Shown here: piece after piece, positions 9,769 to 18,443 of the stretch | Position numbering within the stretch: position 1 is the stretch's first letter | Layout of the letters: the number at the start of each line of letters is the position of its first letter | DNA from: Burkholderia sp. Leaf177 | Lineage (GTDB): Bacteria; Pseudomonadota; Gammaproteobacteria; Burkholderiales; Burkholderiaceae | Assembly (NCBI RefSeq): GCF_001424345.1 | Contig: NZ_LMPF01000001.1 | Span: 389,751-453,750 of the forward strand | DNA: 64,000 nucleotides | Direction: 5' to 3' | Notes under the pieces: model-generated | Seen by the model: only the letters and a program-made list of their open reading frames with translations | What the model was told of the DNA's origin: nothing | The model's database searches: none | Program-made: the position numbers and the translations under genes

Positions 9769-10920
9769 TTAGAACGAGTGCTGGATACCGGCATAAACGC
9801 CGGTTTGGCTATGACCTGGCAGCGGGTTATCGGTGCTGACAGCCGTGCCCGGGTTATTCGCGTTCAGGCCGTAATTAGCACCCTTGCTGTTTTGAGCTGT
9901 TGCAACTTGAATATCAAGCAGCGTGCGCTTCGACAGATTGTACGAGCCGCCGACCGTATAGATCGTCGCATTGCCTGCACCGTTGTTGCCGTTCACGTGA
10001 TAAGCGGCTGCAATGATCGCAGCTGCCGGGGTTGCTTGCCACGTAATGCCGCCCCATTCGTGATCGAGCGATGTCGGTTGGCCCGGCAGAACGTTCGTTG
10101 CGCCCGACGTGCGGATAGCCTGGTAAGCGCCCTGGATCTTGAACTGACCCAGGAACACGTTCACAGCAGCCGTGTATTCACGCGATGCCGCAAACACGCC
10201 GCCCGAAACGTTGCCCGCATTGATGTCGCCCGGATTGATACCGTACAGGCCACCGTTGTTCGCGTTGCGGATTTCATCGTACAAACCGCGGATCTGGAAC
10301 AGGGCCGTCGTGTACGTGACCTGTGCGCCAGCTTCACGGCCTTGCGGCGTCGTGCCGTTTCCGTTCCAGTTCGTTGCGTTCGACAGCGCGTATTGACCGT
10401 AGAAGTCAAAGCCCGCGACCTTCGGCGACTGGTACGAAATGTTGTTGCTTGATTGCGGCCAGTTGCGGCCACGCACCAGCGAAGCCGACGACCAGTTCGA
10501 CTGACCGAACGGATCGAAGTCCCACACGCCGTTGGAGATGAACAGCTCGCGACCCAGCAAGAAGGTACCGAACTGATCGTTGGCGATACCGACCGTCGCC
10601 CAACGATTGAAGATGCCGTTGTTGCCCGGGCCTTGACCGGTCATGGTGTTGAAGCTGCCTTCCAACTGGAACACGGCCTTGTTGCCGCCACCCAGATCTT
10701 CGACGCCTTTCATGCCCCACAGGCTGGTGCCCCAGTCGCCGCTTTCTGCGCGGAAACGGTGGCCGGTGCTATTGGCAGCGCCGGCAGCATTCGAGCCCGT
10801 CGGCACGCCCGTCATGTATTCCAAACCGGCGTCAAGACGCCCGTAGAGCGTCACGCTACTTTGAGCGTGTGCCGCAACGCCGACCGTCAGCAGCGAAGCC
10901 GCGAGCAAAGCTTTCTTCAT
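9769..10920 (-). CDS. Gram-negative trimeric porin (OpcP/OmpC-like)
   Basis: This is a 383-residue outer-membrane general diffusion porin. The signal peptide MKKALLAASLLTVGVAAHAQ is followed by SSVTLYGRLDAGLEYMTG, the usual first strand of Burkholderia porins. The loop-3 type segment GSFNTMTGQGPGNNGIFNRWATVGI and the C-terminal strand VYAGIQHSF with terminal Phe (BAM signal) are present. I start at the second ATG (10920) because GGAGG sits five bases before it. A HexR-like sequence lies 185 bases upstream, hinting at a link with sugar metabolism. It could transport small hydrophilic solutes including sugars; substrate is not readable. Confidence 0.93.
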   Translation of the reverse strand: MKKALLAASLLTVGVAAHAQSSVTLYGRLDAGLEYMTGVPTGSNAAGAANSTGHRFRAESGDWGTSLWGMKGVEDLGGGNKAVFQLEGSFNTMTGQGPGNNGIFNRWATVGIANDQFGTFLLGRELFISNGVWDFDPFGQSNWSSASLVRGRNWPQSSNNISYQSPKVAGFDFYGQYALSNATNWNGNGTTPQGREAGAQVTYTTALFQIRGLYDEIRNANNGGLYGINPGDINAGNVSGGVFAASREYTAAVNVFLGQFKIQGAYQAIRTSGATNVLPGQPTSLDHEWGGITWQATPAAAIIAAAYHVNGNNGAGNATIYTVGGSYNLSKRTLLDIQVATAQNSKGANYGLNANNPGTAVSTDNPLPGHSQTGVYAGIQHSF

Positions 10921-11104
10921 CATCTCCTCCAACCCTGTCAAAAAATAGAAGCCCAAGTGCGGCGGTAGTGGCCCGGTGCCAGCGCACCGAACCGGAAACT
11001 ATTTCGAGGGATGACACGCAAAGGGCGGGTGTGTCCGTGATCCAGGCAAAGAGTCCGCCCACGTCACAACCGACCCAGTGGATCGGTGTCTCCTCAGTTC
11101 TTTT

Positions 11105-11120
11105 TGAAGTAAAACTACTT
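11105..11120. promoter_or_regulatory. HexR-like site upstream of the porin gene
   Basis: TGAAGTAAAACTACTT matches 12 of 16 positions of the zwf operator core TGTAGTTAAACTACAA and keeps the AGT-N3-ACT spacing. It lies 185 bases before the porin ATG. The match is partial, so binding is a hypothesis. Confidence 0.4.
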
Positions 11121-11402
11121 TTAATGAACTTCGTTTCCGTACTTTGATTACTAATTTAGCAAATTACCTTTGTGCCGCCAAAAAAATTTATGATCTCCCA
11201 ATCTTCTGTCTCAAAAATGCAATGGTTGGTGTGGTGCGACATCGCCGAAAATAATCGATTTCCGGGCCAAGTCCTTAGCAGGCAAGGCTGACACGTATTT
11301 CGACACTTAACGCTATGGATTGCATCTATTGACGTGCGTTGCGACTGCCGCTACTGCAAAAAGCGATCTGCGAGCCGAGCCTGTTTAGAGATACAGACTA
11401 AA

Positions 11403-11424
11403 AAAAGCGCCCTTCAGGGCGCTT
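11403..11424 (-). terminator. Terminator after the amino acid ABC operon
   Basis: The stem AAAAGCGCCC / GGGCGCTTTT with a short TTCA loop is flanked by A- and T-runs. On the minus strand it ends in a run of T and lies about 40 bases after the hisP stop codon. Confidence 0.88.
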
Positions 11425-11456
11425 TTCTTTTTGATCCAGAACAAACAAGTGAGCCT

Positions 11457-11472
11457 TTGTAGTTTTACTTCA
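11457..11472. promoter_or_regulatory. HexR-like sequence overlapping the hisP stop codon
   Basis: Read on the minus strand this is TGAAGTAAAACTACAA, sharing its first 14 bases with the site at 11105. The TAA inside is the stop codon of the ATPase gene, and the terminator lies beyond it, so it may be coincidental or may have been shaped by coding constraints. Confidence 0.25.
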
Positions 11473-12244
11473 GGCTTCCCGAGAGGAACTGCTTCAGCCG
11501 TTCGCTGCGCGTATTGCCAAAAACCTGATCGGGGTGACCTTCCTCTTCAATCAGCCCTTGATGCAGGAACACTACATGGTTCGACACGTTGCGCGCGAAC
11601 GCCATTTCGTGAGTCACCACGATCATCGTGCGGCCTTCTTCGGCTAGCGTCTGCATCACCTTCAGCACTTCGCCCACGAGCTCGGGGTCGAGCGCGGAGG
11701 TGGGTTCATCGAAGAGCATGACGTCCGGATGCATGGCGAGCGCCCGTGCAATCGCCACACGTTGCTGCTGGCCGCCCGACAAGTGCGATGGATATTGCTT
11801 TTCCAGTCGCGGCGCGAGCCCGACCTTCTCGAGATATTTGCGCGCGCGATCCTGGGCTTCCTGCTTCGATAACCCCAGCACCTTCACCGGCGCTTCCATC
11901 ACGTTTTCGAGCACGCTCAGATGCGACCACAAGTTGAAGTGCTGGAACACCATGGAAAGCCGCGTGCGCATGCGCTGCAACTGTTTCGGTTCGGCCACTT
12001 TCAGCGCGCCGAATTTGTCCTTGAGCGTGCGGATTTCTTCGCCATCGACGAATATTCGCCCCTGGTTCGGCTGCTCGAGAAAGTTGATGCAGCGGAGCAT
12101 CGTGCTTTTACCCGATCCTGACGAGCCGATGACGCTGATGACATCGCCGGCTTTCGCGCGCAGCGACACACCTTTGAGGACTTCGTGGTCGCCGTACTGC
12201 TTGTGAAGGCCATCGACGAAAAGCTTGGTTGCCGGAGAATTCAT
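11465..12244 (-). CDS. hisP: Polar amino acid ABC transporter ATP-binding protein (HisP/AotP-like)
   Basis: This is the ATPase of a histidine/lysine/arginine/ornithine-type importer, 259 residues. It carries Walker [10 protein letters not shown], the Q-loop [11 protein letters not shown] typical of the HisP group, the signature [16 protein letters not shown] and Walker [13 protein letters not shown]. It begins at MNSPATK, 20 bases after the hisM-like gene, and ends the three-gene operon before a terminator. No substrate-binding protein gene is present in this operon or elsewhere in the window. The exact amino acid transported cannot be told. Confidence 0.93.
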   Translation of the reverse strand: MNSPATKLFVDGLHKQYGDHEVLKGVSLRAKAGDVISVIGSSGSGKSTMLRCINFLEQPNQGRIFVDGEEIRTLKDKFGALKVAEPKQLQRMRTRLSMVFQHFNLWSHLSVLENVMEAPVKVLGLSKQEAQDRARKYLEKVGLAPRLEKQYPSHLSGGQQQRVAIARALAMHPDVMLFDEPTSALDPELVGEVLKVMQTLAEEGRTMIVVTHEMAFARNVSNHVVFLHQGLIEEEGHPDQVFGNTRSERLKQFLSGSLK

Positions 12245-12264
12245 TGTCTGCGTGGTCCTTGGGC

Positions 12265-12978
12265 TTATTTGCCTTGCGGCCGCAAGTAGGCGAGCCAGCG
12301 ATGCTCCGCGCGGCGGAACAGCCACACAAGCGCGAACGAAATGCACAGATAAAGCAGCCCGGCGATACCGAACGCCTGGAACGATTGATACGTGGCCGAG
12401 TTCACATCGCGGGCAATCTTGAGGATGTCCGGCACGGTTGCCGTGAATGCCACGGTGGTTGCGTGCAACATCAGGATCACTTCGTTGCTGTAATAAGGCA
12501 GGGCCCGACGCAACGCCGACGGCAGGATCACGCGCCGGTACAGCGTAAACGACGACATGCCGTAGGCCCGCGCGGCCTCGATCTCGCCATACGGCGTGGC
12601 GCGAATGGCGCCGGCGAAGATTTCGGTGGTGTACGCGCACGTGTTCAGCGTGAACGCGAGCAACGTGCAGTTCATGCCATTGCGGAAAAATTCGTTGAGC
12701 AAGACGTGGTCGCGGACCACTTGCAGGCTGTAGAGGCCGGTGTAGCAGAGCAGCAGCTGGACGTAGAGCGGCGTGCCGCGGAAGACATACGTGTAGACCC
12801 AGACGCTGCGCGAGAGCAGCTTGTTCTTCGATACCCGCGCGACCGCCAGCGGAATGGAAAGACAGAAGCCGAGCACGATCGATACAACCAGCAGCCACAT
12901 CGTGATGGCGAGACCGGTGATGCGATAACCGTCGGTGAAAAGATAATTGCGCCAGTATTCCTGGATGATTTCGAGCAT
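12265..12978 (-). CDS. hisM: Polar amino acid ABC transporter permease (HisM-like)
   Basis: This is an inner-membrane permease of 237 residues. It has five to six helices, the [18 protein letters not shown] block common to HisM/GlnP permeases, and the EAA loop [19 protein letters not shown] that contacts the ATPase. It sits between the hisQ-like and hisP-like genes, 60 and 20 bases away. Its N-terminus [30 protein letters not shown] matches the HisM family start. Confidence 0.92.
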   Translation of the reverse strand: MLEIIQEYWRNYLFTDGYRITGLAITMWLLVVSIVLGFCLSIPLAVARVSKNKLLSRSVWVYTYVFRGTPLYVQLLLCYTGLYSLQVVRDHVLLNEFFRNGMNCTLLAFTLNTCAYTTEIFAGAIRATPYGEIEAARAYGMSSFTLYRRVILPSALRRALPYYSNEVILMLHATTVAFTATVPDILKIARDVNSATYQSFQAFGIAGLLYLCISFALVWLFRRAEHRWLAYLRPQGK

Positions 12979-13038
12979 GGATTCCGCCGCGTGGATGTGC
13001 TGGTGTCTTTTTTAGGGAGCCTGATTGGTGCTGAAAGC

Positions 13039-13728
13039 CTACAGATCGGCCTTGCGCACGCCGGAGGAATAGCGCTTTTCCAGCCACATCAGCACGAGAT
13101 TCGACAGCGTCGTGATCATGAGATAAACCGCGCCCGCGAGCAGCGTGAAAAAGAAGAACCGCAACGTGCCCTTGCCCGCGTCCTGCGCGGCCTTGACGAC
13201 ATCGGCGAGCCCGATGATCGATACCAGCGCCGTCGCCTTCACCATCACCTGCCAGTTGTTGCCGATGCCCGGGAGCGCGAAACGCATCATCTGCGGAAAC
13301 ATGATCCGCGAGAAAGTCTGCCACGGCGTCATGCCGTAGGCGGCGCCCGCTTCTAGCTGGCCGCGCGGCACGGAAAGGAAAGCGCCCCGGAAAGTCTCGG
13401 TGAAATACGCGCCGTAGATGAACCCAAGCACGATCACGCCGGCCACGAATGGATCGATATCGATCTGATCCCAGCCCAGCAGATCGGTCAGGTGATTCAG
13501 CCAGATCTGGATGCTGTAGAAGAGCAGCAGCATGAGCACGAGGTCGGGAACGCCGCGAACGAGCGTGGTGTACACCGTGCCGACGCCCGATGAAAAGCGG
13601 TTTCTCGACAACTTCGCCGCCGCCCCGATCAGGCCGATCACGAATGCGAACACCAGCGACAAGACCGCCAGCTTGACGGTTTGCCATGTGCCCGAGAGGA
13701 TGAGCGGCCCGTAGCCTTGCAGAAACAT
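13039..13728 (-). CDS. hisQ: Polar amino acid ABC transporter permease (HisQ-like)
   Basis: This is the partner permease of the importer, 229 residues from [15 protein letters not shown]. The reading frame extends 11 codons upstream, but the extra residues are basic and atypical. The motif [20 protein letters not shown] and the EAA loop [18 protein letters not shown] are family features. It is the first gene of the operon. In most relatives a periplasmic binding-protein gene precedes it; here the 550 bases upstream hold no such gene. Confidence 0.92.
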   Translation of the reverse strand: MFLQGYGPLILSGTWQTVKLAVLSLVFAFVIGLIGAAAKLSRNRFSSGVGTVYTTLVRGVPDLVLMLLLFYSIQIWLNHLTDLLGWDQIDIDPFVAGVIVLGFIYGAYFTETFRGAFLSVPRGQLEAGAAYGMTPWQTFSRIMFPQMMRFALPGIGNNWQVMVKATALVSIIGLADVVKAAQDAGKGTLRFFFFTLLAGAVYLMITTLSNLVLMWLEKRYSSGVRKADL

Positions 13729-14282
13729 GGTGATTCCTTGATGACGTGCGCGTGGGGCCACGGCTTGCGCCTTTGCCCTCCCAACTGCGCTGTTGCCTGT
13801 TCAGCCGCGCTTTTTTGCCCGGACTTCCGTTCGACCGACGGCGTGATCCTTCCGGCGGTTCATTAGGTCATTCCAGTTCTTTGCGCCTCTTTTTACGTCT
13901 TCGTCCCGCTCCAGCCCGTGGCCGGCATGCTTCGCGCATTGCATAACGCGCCTTGGGCGGTGCCTATTCTAGATGTCCAAAATTGGTGCGCAGATTCCGA
14001 AAGACAGTTGAAAAGACAAAAAGCGCTTCGGCGATGAACCTGGGCCGGAATGTCCAGAGCCGCTTTCAGTGCGTTCTCATTCCTGTTCGACCATCCGTTC
14101 GACGCCAGCCGGCCCGGAAAAGGCCGGTATTCTACCCGAAGCGCTTATGCCCACCGGCTCCCGGCTCCCGCGCCATATCGATTACGCGCATTTTCGGGAA
14201 GGTGTGGTGCCTTCGCAGGCAGTTGTTCCGGAGCGTGCGCGCCCTTACATTCTCTCCATCGCAACATCACCGGGAGTTCGAA
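13729..14282. other. Divergent intergenic region before hisQ and pirin
   Basis: About 550 bases lie between the minus-strand hisQ and the plus-strand pirin gene. Open frames here are short and do not resemble any protein I know; in particular there is no periplasmic binding-protein remnant that I can recognise. It presumably holds the two divergent promoters. Confidence 0.55.
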
Positions 14283-14981
14283 ATGTTTGAAATTCGACGC
14301 GCAAACGAACGTGGTCACGCCAATCACGGATGGCTGGACTCGTATCACAGCTTCTCTTTTGCAGGCTACGACGATCCGCAGCATGTGCATTTCGGCGCGC
14401 TTCGGGTGATCAACGAAGACCGCGTGGCCGCCGGCCAGGGGTTCGGCACGCACGGGCATCGGGATATGGAGATCATCAGCTACGTGCTTGAAGGCGGCTT
14501 GGCGCACAAGGACAGCATGGGCAACGGCTCGACCATCCACCCCGGCGATGTCCAGCGCATGAGCGCCGGCACCGGCGTGCGGCACAGCGAATTCAACGGC
14601 TCGGCCACCGAATCCGCCCATTTCCTGCAGATCTGGATCATTCCGGATACTGCGGGCAATGCTCCGGGCTATGAGGAAAAGCATTTCGACGATGCCGAAA
14701 AGCGTGGCCGCCTGCGGGTGATTGCATCGCCCGAAGGGCGGGACGGCGCGGTGAAGCTGGGCGCCGACGCCGAGCTTTACACCGGTCTCTTCGATGGCGA
14801 CGAGCGCGCCGAGTTCGACGTGCCAGCGGGCCGCCGCGTGTATGTTCACGTGGCACGGGGCGCGATATCGGTGAACGGCGAAGCGCTTTTTGCAGGCGAT
14901 GCCGCGAAGATCGAAGATGTATCGAAGGTGACGCTCGACCGAGGAACGGGCGCTGAAATCATCCTGTTCGATCTGGCTTGA
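14283..14981 (+). CDS. Pirin family protein (YhaK-like bicupin)
   Basis: This is a cytoplasmic double-cupin protein of 232 residues, the size of E. coli YhaK. The metal-binding cupin motif FGTHGHRDMEIISYVLEG near residues 53-70 supplies His ligands, and HPGDVQRMSAGTGVRHSEFN continues the pirin signature. Some pirins have quercetinase activity or sense redox state, but the function of this one is not known. The reading frame is open 110 codons further upstream; I take the ATG at 14283 because the pirin fold begins there (MFEIRRANERGHANHGWLDS). It is followed by a bidirectional terminator. Confidence 0.92.
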   Translation: MFEIRRANERGHANHGWLDSYHSFSFAGYDDPQHVHFGALRVINEDRVAAGQGFGTHGHRDMEIISYVLEGGLAHKDSMGNGSTIHPGDVQRMSAGTGVRHSEFNGSATESAHFLQIWIIPDTAGNAPGYEEKHFDDAEKRGRLRVIASPEGRDGAVKLGADAELYTGLFDGDERAEFDVPAGRRVYVHVARGAISVNGEALFAGDAAKIEDVSKVTLDRGTGAEIILFDLA

Positions 14982-15024
14982 GGCTGGTCGAACGCTGATC
15001 CGGCAAGTAGATAGTCGTAGCTGA

Positions 15025-15057
15025 AAAAGGCCGTGGACCAGAAGTCCACGGCCTTTT
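15025..15057. terminator. Bidirectional terminator between pirin and the CpxP-like gene
   Basis: A perfect 14-bp stem AAAAGGCCGTGGAC / GTCCACGGCCTTTT with the loop CAGAA lies between two convergent genes and has A/T tails on both sides. Confidence 0.9.
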
Positions 15058-15089
15058 CATTGCCCGGAGTGAATCAATGCATCAAAGCA

Positions 15090-15686
15090 TCAAGGCTGTA
15101 CCGCCGATGCCCCCGCAGCCGGCGCGCCACGGTGATGCTCCCAACGCTGATGCATCTTCTCCTGGCGTTCATGCATCTTCGCAAAACGCGCTTTCAAAGC
15201 CGAGCTGACCGTGGTCTTTTGCTGGTCATTCAGCGCGTTGTAGAAGTTCAGCCATGCGGCGCTCGTCTGGTCACGCAACTGCGCGTTCTGCGCTTCGATC
15301 TTCTGATGCGCGGCGTACATGGCGTTCAGATCCAGGATGGGCTGGTTCTTCATGGATTCCATTTGCGAGCGCATTTGCTGATGGCTCGCGCGCATTGCCT
15401 CATGGTTCTGCTTCATGGTTTGCAACGCGGATTGCCAGAGCTTTTCCTGATCCGCGTTGAGATTCAACTGGCTGTGCAGCTTGTCCAGTTCCTTCTTCAT
15501 GCGCATTTCCATGCCGTGCCCGCGATGCATGCCGGGACCGCCGGGACCGCCGTGGCCGTCCATCATCATGCCGGGACCGCCCGGGGGTGGCGCATCCGGC
15601 GTGGCGGCGCTTGCAAAGTTGGCTGTACCGATGGACAGCGCAAGCGTCGCAGCGGTGATGGCGAGGAATCGGGACTGCTTCAACAT
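15090..15686 (-). CDS. Spy/CpxP-like periplasmic LTxxQ-family protein
   Basis: This is an exported 198-residue protein. The signal peptide (MLKQSRFLAITAATLALSIG...ANFASA) is followed by a Gly/Pro/Met/His-rich segment (residues about 30-60) and a long helical region with two LTxxQ-like sites: LNLNADQEKLWQSA and LNDQQKTTVSS. Family members are chaperone-like periplasmic stress proteins and metal sensors (Spy, CpxP, CnrX/ZraP). The Met/His-rich N-terminus suggests metal contact, an inference. The response regulator/kinase pair starts 270 bases upstream on the other strand and could control it, as Cpx controls cpxP and spy. Confidence 0.85.
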   Translation of the reverse strand: MLKQSRFLAITAATLALSIGTANFASAATPDAPPPGGPGMMMDGHGGPGGPGMHRGHGMEMRMKKELDKLHSQLNLNADQEKLWQSALQTMKQNHEAMRASHQQMRSQMESMKNQPILDLNAMYAAHQKIEAQNAQLRDQTSAAWLNFYNALNDQQKTTVSSALKARFAKMHERQEKMHQRWEHHRGAPAAGASAVQP

Positions 15687-15953
15687 GGCGTACTCCTTTT
15701 CGATTTGCGGAGCCCCGCTGGTGTGTTCCGGTTTGGTGCCGGGTTCAAGCGGGGCTAATCCGATCTGGCAGCGTCGTCTCAGTCGTCGCGCCTTCGGTAA
15801 AACACAGCGTAGAGATTTGATGCGATGTTCGTGTTACGAGCCGCTGGCGCGTTATTACGCCGGTTTACGCGTCGCTTTCGCGGTAACACCCGGTAACTGT
15901 TTACGGAGGGTTTGCAGCATCGGGAGTCGTGGACTGGCGTTAAACTGCGTCGC

Positions 15954-16676
15954 ATGGCTACTCAAATACTTGTCGTCGACGACGACTCCGAACTGCGCGA
16001 CCTTCTGCGCGACTATCTGGTCCGGCAGGGCATCGAGGTATCGGTGCTGCATGACGCGGGCACGCTCGAACGGCGCCTCGAACGCGAGCGCCCCGATCTG
16101 ATCGTGCTCGACCTCATGATGCCGGGTGTCGACGGACTGACGGCGCTGCGCAAGCTGCGTGCATCGGGCGACGATATCCCCGTGATCATGCTGACTGCGC
16201 GTGCTGACGACGTGGACCGCATTGTCGGACTCGAACTCGGCGCCGACGATTATCTCGGCAAGCCGTTCAATCCGCGGGAATTGCTCGCGCGCGTGCAGGC
16301 CGTCTTGCGCCGCCGCCGCACGATTCCTTCTGCGGCGCCCGAGCAGCGCGAGCCGTTTTCGTTCGGGCGTTTCCGGTTGGATTTCCAGTCGCGCACGCTG
16401 CATCAGGACGAGACGCCGCTGACACTTTCCGGCAGCGAATTCGCCCTGCTGAAGATTTTTGTCAATCACCCCATGCGCACGCTGACGCGCGAACGCCTGC
16501 TCGAACTGTTGCACGGCCCGGAATACGATGGCACGGACCGGGGTATCGACGTTCAGGTGTGGCGTCTGCGCCGGATTCTAGAAACCGATCCGTCCACGCC
16601 GCGCTTTATCCAGACGGTGCGCGGACGCGGTTATGTGTTCGTGCCGGACGGCGAGCAAAATGCGTCGGCCCATTGA
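15954..16676 (+). CDS. OmpR-family two-component response regulator
   Basis: This is a DNA-binding response regulator of 240 residues. The receiver domain has the acidic pocket VVDDD at residues 7-11, the phospho-acceptor Asp53 (LIVLDLMMPG) and the conserved Lys in GKPFNPREL. The C-terminal winged helix contains SGSEFALLKIFVNHP and RGYVFVPDG. The ATG at 15954 gives the usual MATQILVVDDD start. Its 3' end overlaps the histidine kinase start by 17 bases, so the two are co-translated. It is divergent from the CpxP/Spy-like gene, a plausible target. Confidence 0.94.
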   Translation: MATQILVVDDDSELRDLLRDYLVRQGIEVSVLHDAGTLERRLERERPDLIVLDLMMPGVDGLTALRKLRASGDDIPVIMLTARADDVDRIVGLELGADDYLGKPFNPRELLARVQAVLRRRRTIPSAAPEQREPFSFGRFRLDFQSRTLHQDETPLTLSGSEFALLKIFVNHPMRTLTRERLLELLHGPEYDGTDRGIDVQVWRLRRILETDPSTPRFIQTVRGRGYVFVPDGEQNASAH

Positions 16677-18006
16677 TTCGCTGTTTGGCCGGCTGGTCGT
16701 GCTGGTCATCGGCGTGCTCGTGTTGTCGCACGTCGCGTGGTTCGCCGTCATCCGGGTCGAGCGCGATCAGACGCAAACGCGTTATGCCGTAGAAGAGGCT
16801 ACGTTCCTGGTCGATGCCGTGCGCCAGCACATCGCGAATTCGCCGGATCAGCCGCTGCCTTCCAGCGTGCATGTCGTTGCCCCGACCAGTCCCGACGTTC
16901 CCCGTCCACTCGCCGACGCCGATACCGATCGCGTGCCGCCGCCGTTCGCGCGGTTCATCGAAGATTTGCGGGATCGTCTGCCCGACGGCACAGATGTCCG
17001 TGTCGGCGAGCCGGGCGGTCCGCCGAGCCTGTGGGTGCGTGGCGCACGCGACGCGAACTGGATCGTCGTGCCGGTTCAGCCGCTGCGTCCGCCGCGGTCG
17101 CGTGACCGTATGCTGCTGTGGCTCGCCATCATTTTCTCGACCGCGGTCATGGCGGCGTTGCTTGCCGCGTGGCAGCTCCAGACGCCATTGCGTTCGCTCG
17201 CACAAGCCGTGGGGCGTTTCGGTCGCGGCGAGCCTACGCCGCCGGTTCCGGAACGCGGCCCGCGCGAGTTGCGGCAACTGACGCACGGTTTCAACCAGAT
17301 GGTGCGCGAAGTAGCGCAGGCGGAAAGCGACCGCGCCGTGATGCTCGCGGGCGTGGCGCACGATCTCAAGACGCCGCTTGCGCGGCTGCGGCTGCGTGCC
17401 GAAATGATGGAAGAGGCGAAGCTGCGTGACGGCGTGGTGCGCGACGTGGATTCAATGGCGCATATCGTCGATCAGTTTCTGGTGTTTGCGCATGACGGCA
17501 CGGACCGTAGTGAACCGGTAGAAGTCGATCAGCAATGCGAGCGGATCGCGCGGAGTTACCGGGCGGTCGCTCCGGGCGCTCAACCGGTTCAGACGCGGCT
17601 CACGGCAGGACGCGCCTTTGCAATGCCGGCGGCGACGCTTGATCGATTGCTGTCCAATCTGCTCGATAACGCTCACGCCTACGGCGCACCTCCCATCGTG
17701 ATCGAGACATCGCGAGGGGCGAAGGGCTGGATTCTGCGGGTGATCGACAGCGGCGGCGGAATTGCCGCGCAGGATCTCGTGAAGGCCAGCCGGCCGTTCG
17801 TGAGACTCGATCCTGCGCGCGGCGGCAGCGGCCATAGCGGGCTGGGACTTGCCATTGTGGAGCGGCTGGTGCGGCGAGCGGGGGGCGAGTGCGACATCCG
17901 TAATCGCGAGGAAGGCGGCCTCTCGATCGCAATGACTTTCCCGTTCGATGTCGTGGCGAAAGCCGCAGATCAATTGCATGTAGACGGCGTACTGAAGCAC
18001 GCCTGA
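16660..18006 (+). CDS. Two-component sensor histidine kinase (EnvZ-like)
   Basis: This is an inner-membrane sensor of 448 residues. A first membrane helix lies at about 10-30, a periplasmic sensor of about 115 residues follows, then a second helix at about 150-170 and a HAMP linker. The phospho-accepting His234 sits in VAHDLKTPLARLRLR. The ATPase part has the N box LLSNLLDNAHAYG, the G1 box VIDSGGGIA and the G2 box GHSGLGLAI. I start at MRRPIDSLFG, where the preceding gene overlaps by 17 bases. The signal is unknown; the HAMP and single periplasmic loop suggest an envelope or osmotic stimulus. Confidence 0.94.
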   Translation: MRRPIDSLFGRLVVLVIGVLVLSHVAWFAVIRVERDQTQTRYAVEEATFLVDAVRQHIANSPDQPLPSSVHVVAPTSPDVPRPLADADTDRVPPPFARFIEDLRDRLPDGTDVRVGEPGGPPSLWVRGARDANWIVVPVQPLRPPRSRDRMLLWLAIIFSTAVMAALLAAWQLQTPLRSLAQAVGRFGRGEPTPPVPERGPRELRQLTHGFNQMVREVAQAESDRAVMLAGVAHDLKTPLARLRLRAEMMEEAKLRDGVVRDVDSMAHIVDQFLVFAHDGTDRSEPVEVDQQCERIARSYRAVAPGAQPVQTRLTAGRAFAMPAATLDRLLSNLLDNAHAYGAPPIVIETSRGAKGWILRVIDSGGGIAAQDLVKASRPFVRLDPARGGSGHSGLGLAIVERLVRRAGGECDIRNREEGGLSIAMTFPFDVVAKAADQLHVDGVLKHA

Positions 18007-18052
18007 GGCCGGGCGGCGTTAATCGGGCCGCCGGCCGCCGCCCCCGCACGCT

Positions 18053-18316
18053 TCAGTCGAACAATGTATTGAGCGCGGAGGCCGCTTCGCTGTCGACCGT
18101 GTTGTAGGTCACGGTGGCGGCTTCGAAAATATAGTGCGTGGTGTATTTGCCCAGTCTTCCGAGAATCTCTTCCTGAATGACTTCGGGCGCAACGTCGAGC
18201 CTCAAATACCAGGTCGTGGACGAGAGCCGCGTCTGGAACGCGCCATACTCGGCCAGCAAGTGATCGAATGCTTCAGCGTCCTGATCGCGGCAGACAATGA
18301 CCAGATTTCCCTTCAT
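18053..18316 (-). CDS. Small conserved-looking protein of unknown function
   Basis: This is an 87-residue acidic protein with no signal peptide or membrane helix. The predicted strand/helix pattern (KGNLVIVCRD strand, helix, TWYLRLDV strand, helix, THYIFEAATVTY strand) resembles a small ferredoxin-like fold such as that of the Cas2/SinR group, but no catalytic motif supports that function and there is no CRISPR array nearby. It has a good GGAGG before the ATG. I do not recognise the family. Confidence 0.72.
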   Translation of the reverse strand: MKGNLVIVCRDQDAEAFDHLLAEYGAFQTRLSSTTWYLRLDVAPEVIQEEILGRLGKYTTHYIFEAATVTYNTVDSEAASALNTLFD

Positions 18317-18443
18317 TCACCCCTCCTGATAACGGCAGATTGTCGACTTCGAGAGTCGATCATACCTGCTGTCACGTCGCTTGCCCCAGTAGACCTTCCG
18401 GCTAACCTCGCACGCAAGCAGTGTCAGGCGATGTCAGGCGACC

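Larger units (their letters stand above)
10921..11464. other. Porin upstream region
   Basis: About 540 bases separate the hisP-like gene end from the porin start, both on the minus strand. They hold the terminator of the his-type operon (11403-11424) and two related near-palindromes of HexR type (11105-11120 and 11457-11472). No gene is visible. Confidence 0.6.

Noticed and set aside
18053..18316. Cas2-like protein
   Set aside because: Only the strand-helix order is similar; no CRISPR array or other cas gene is present.
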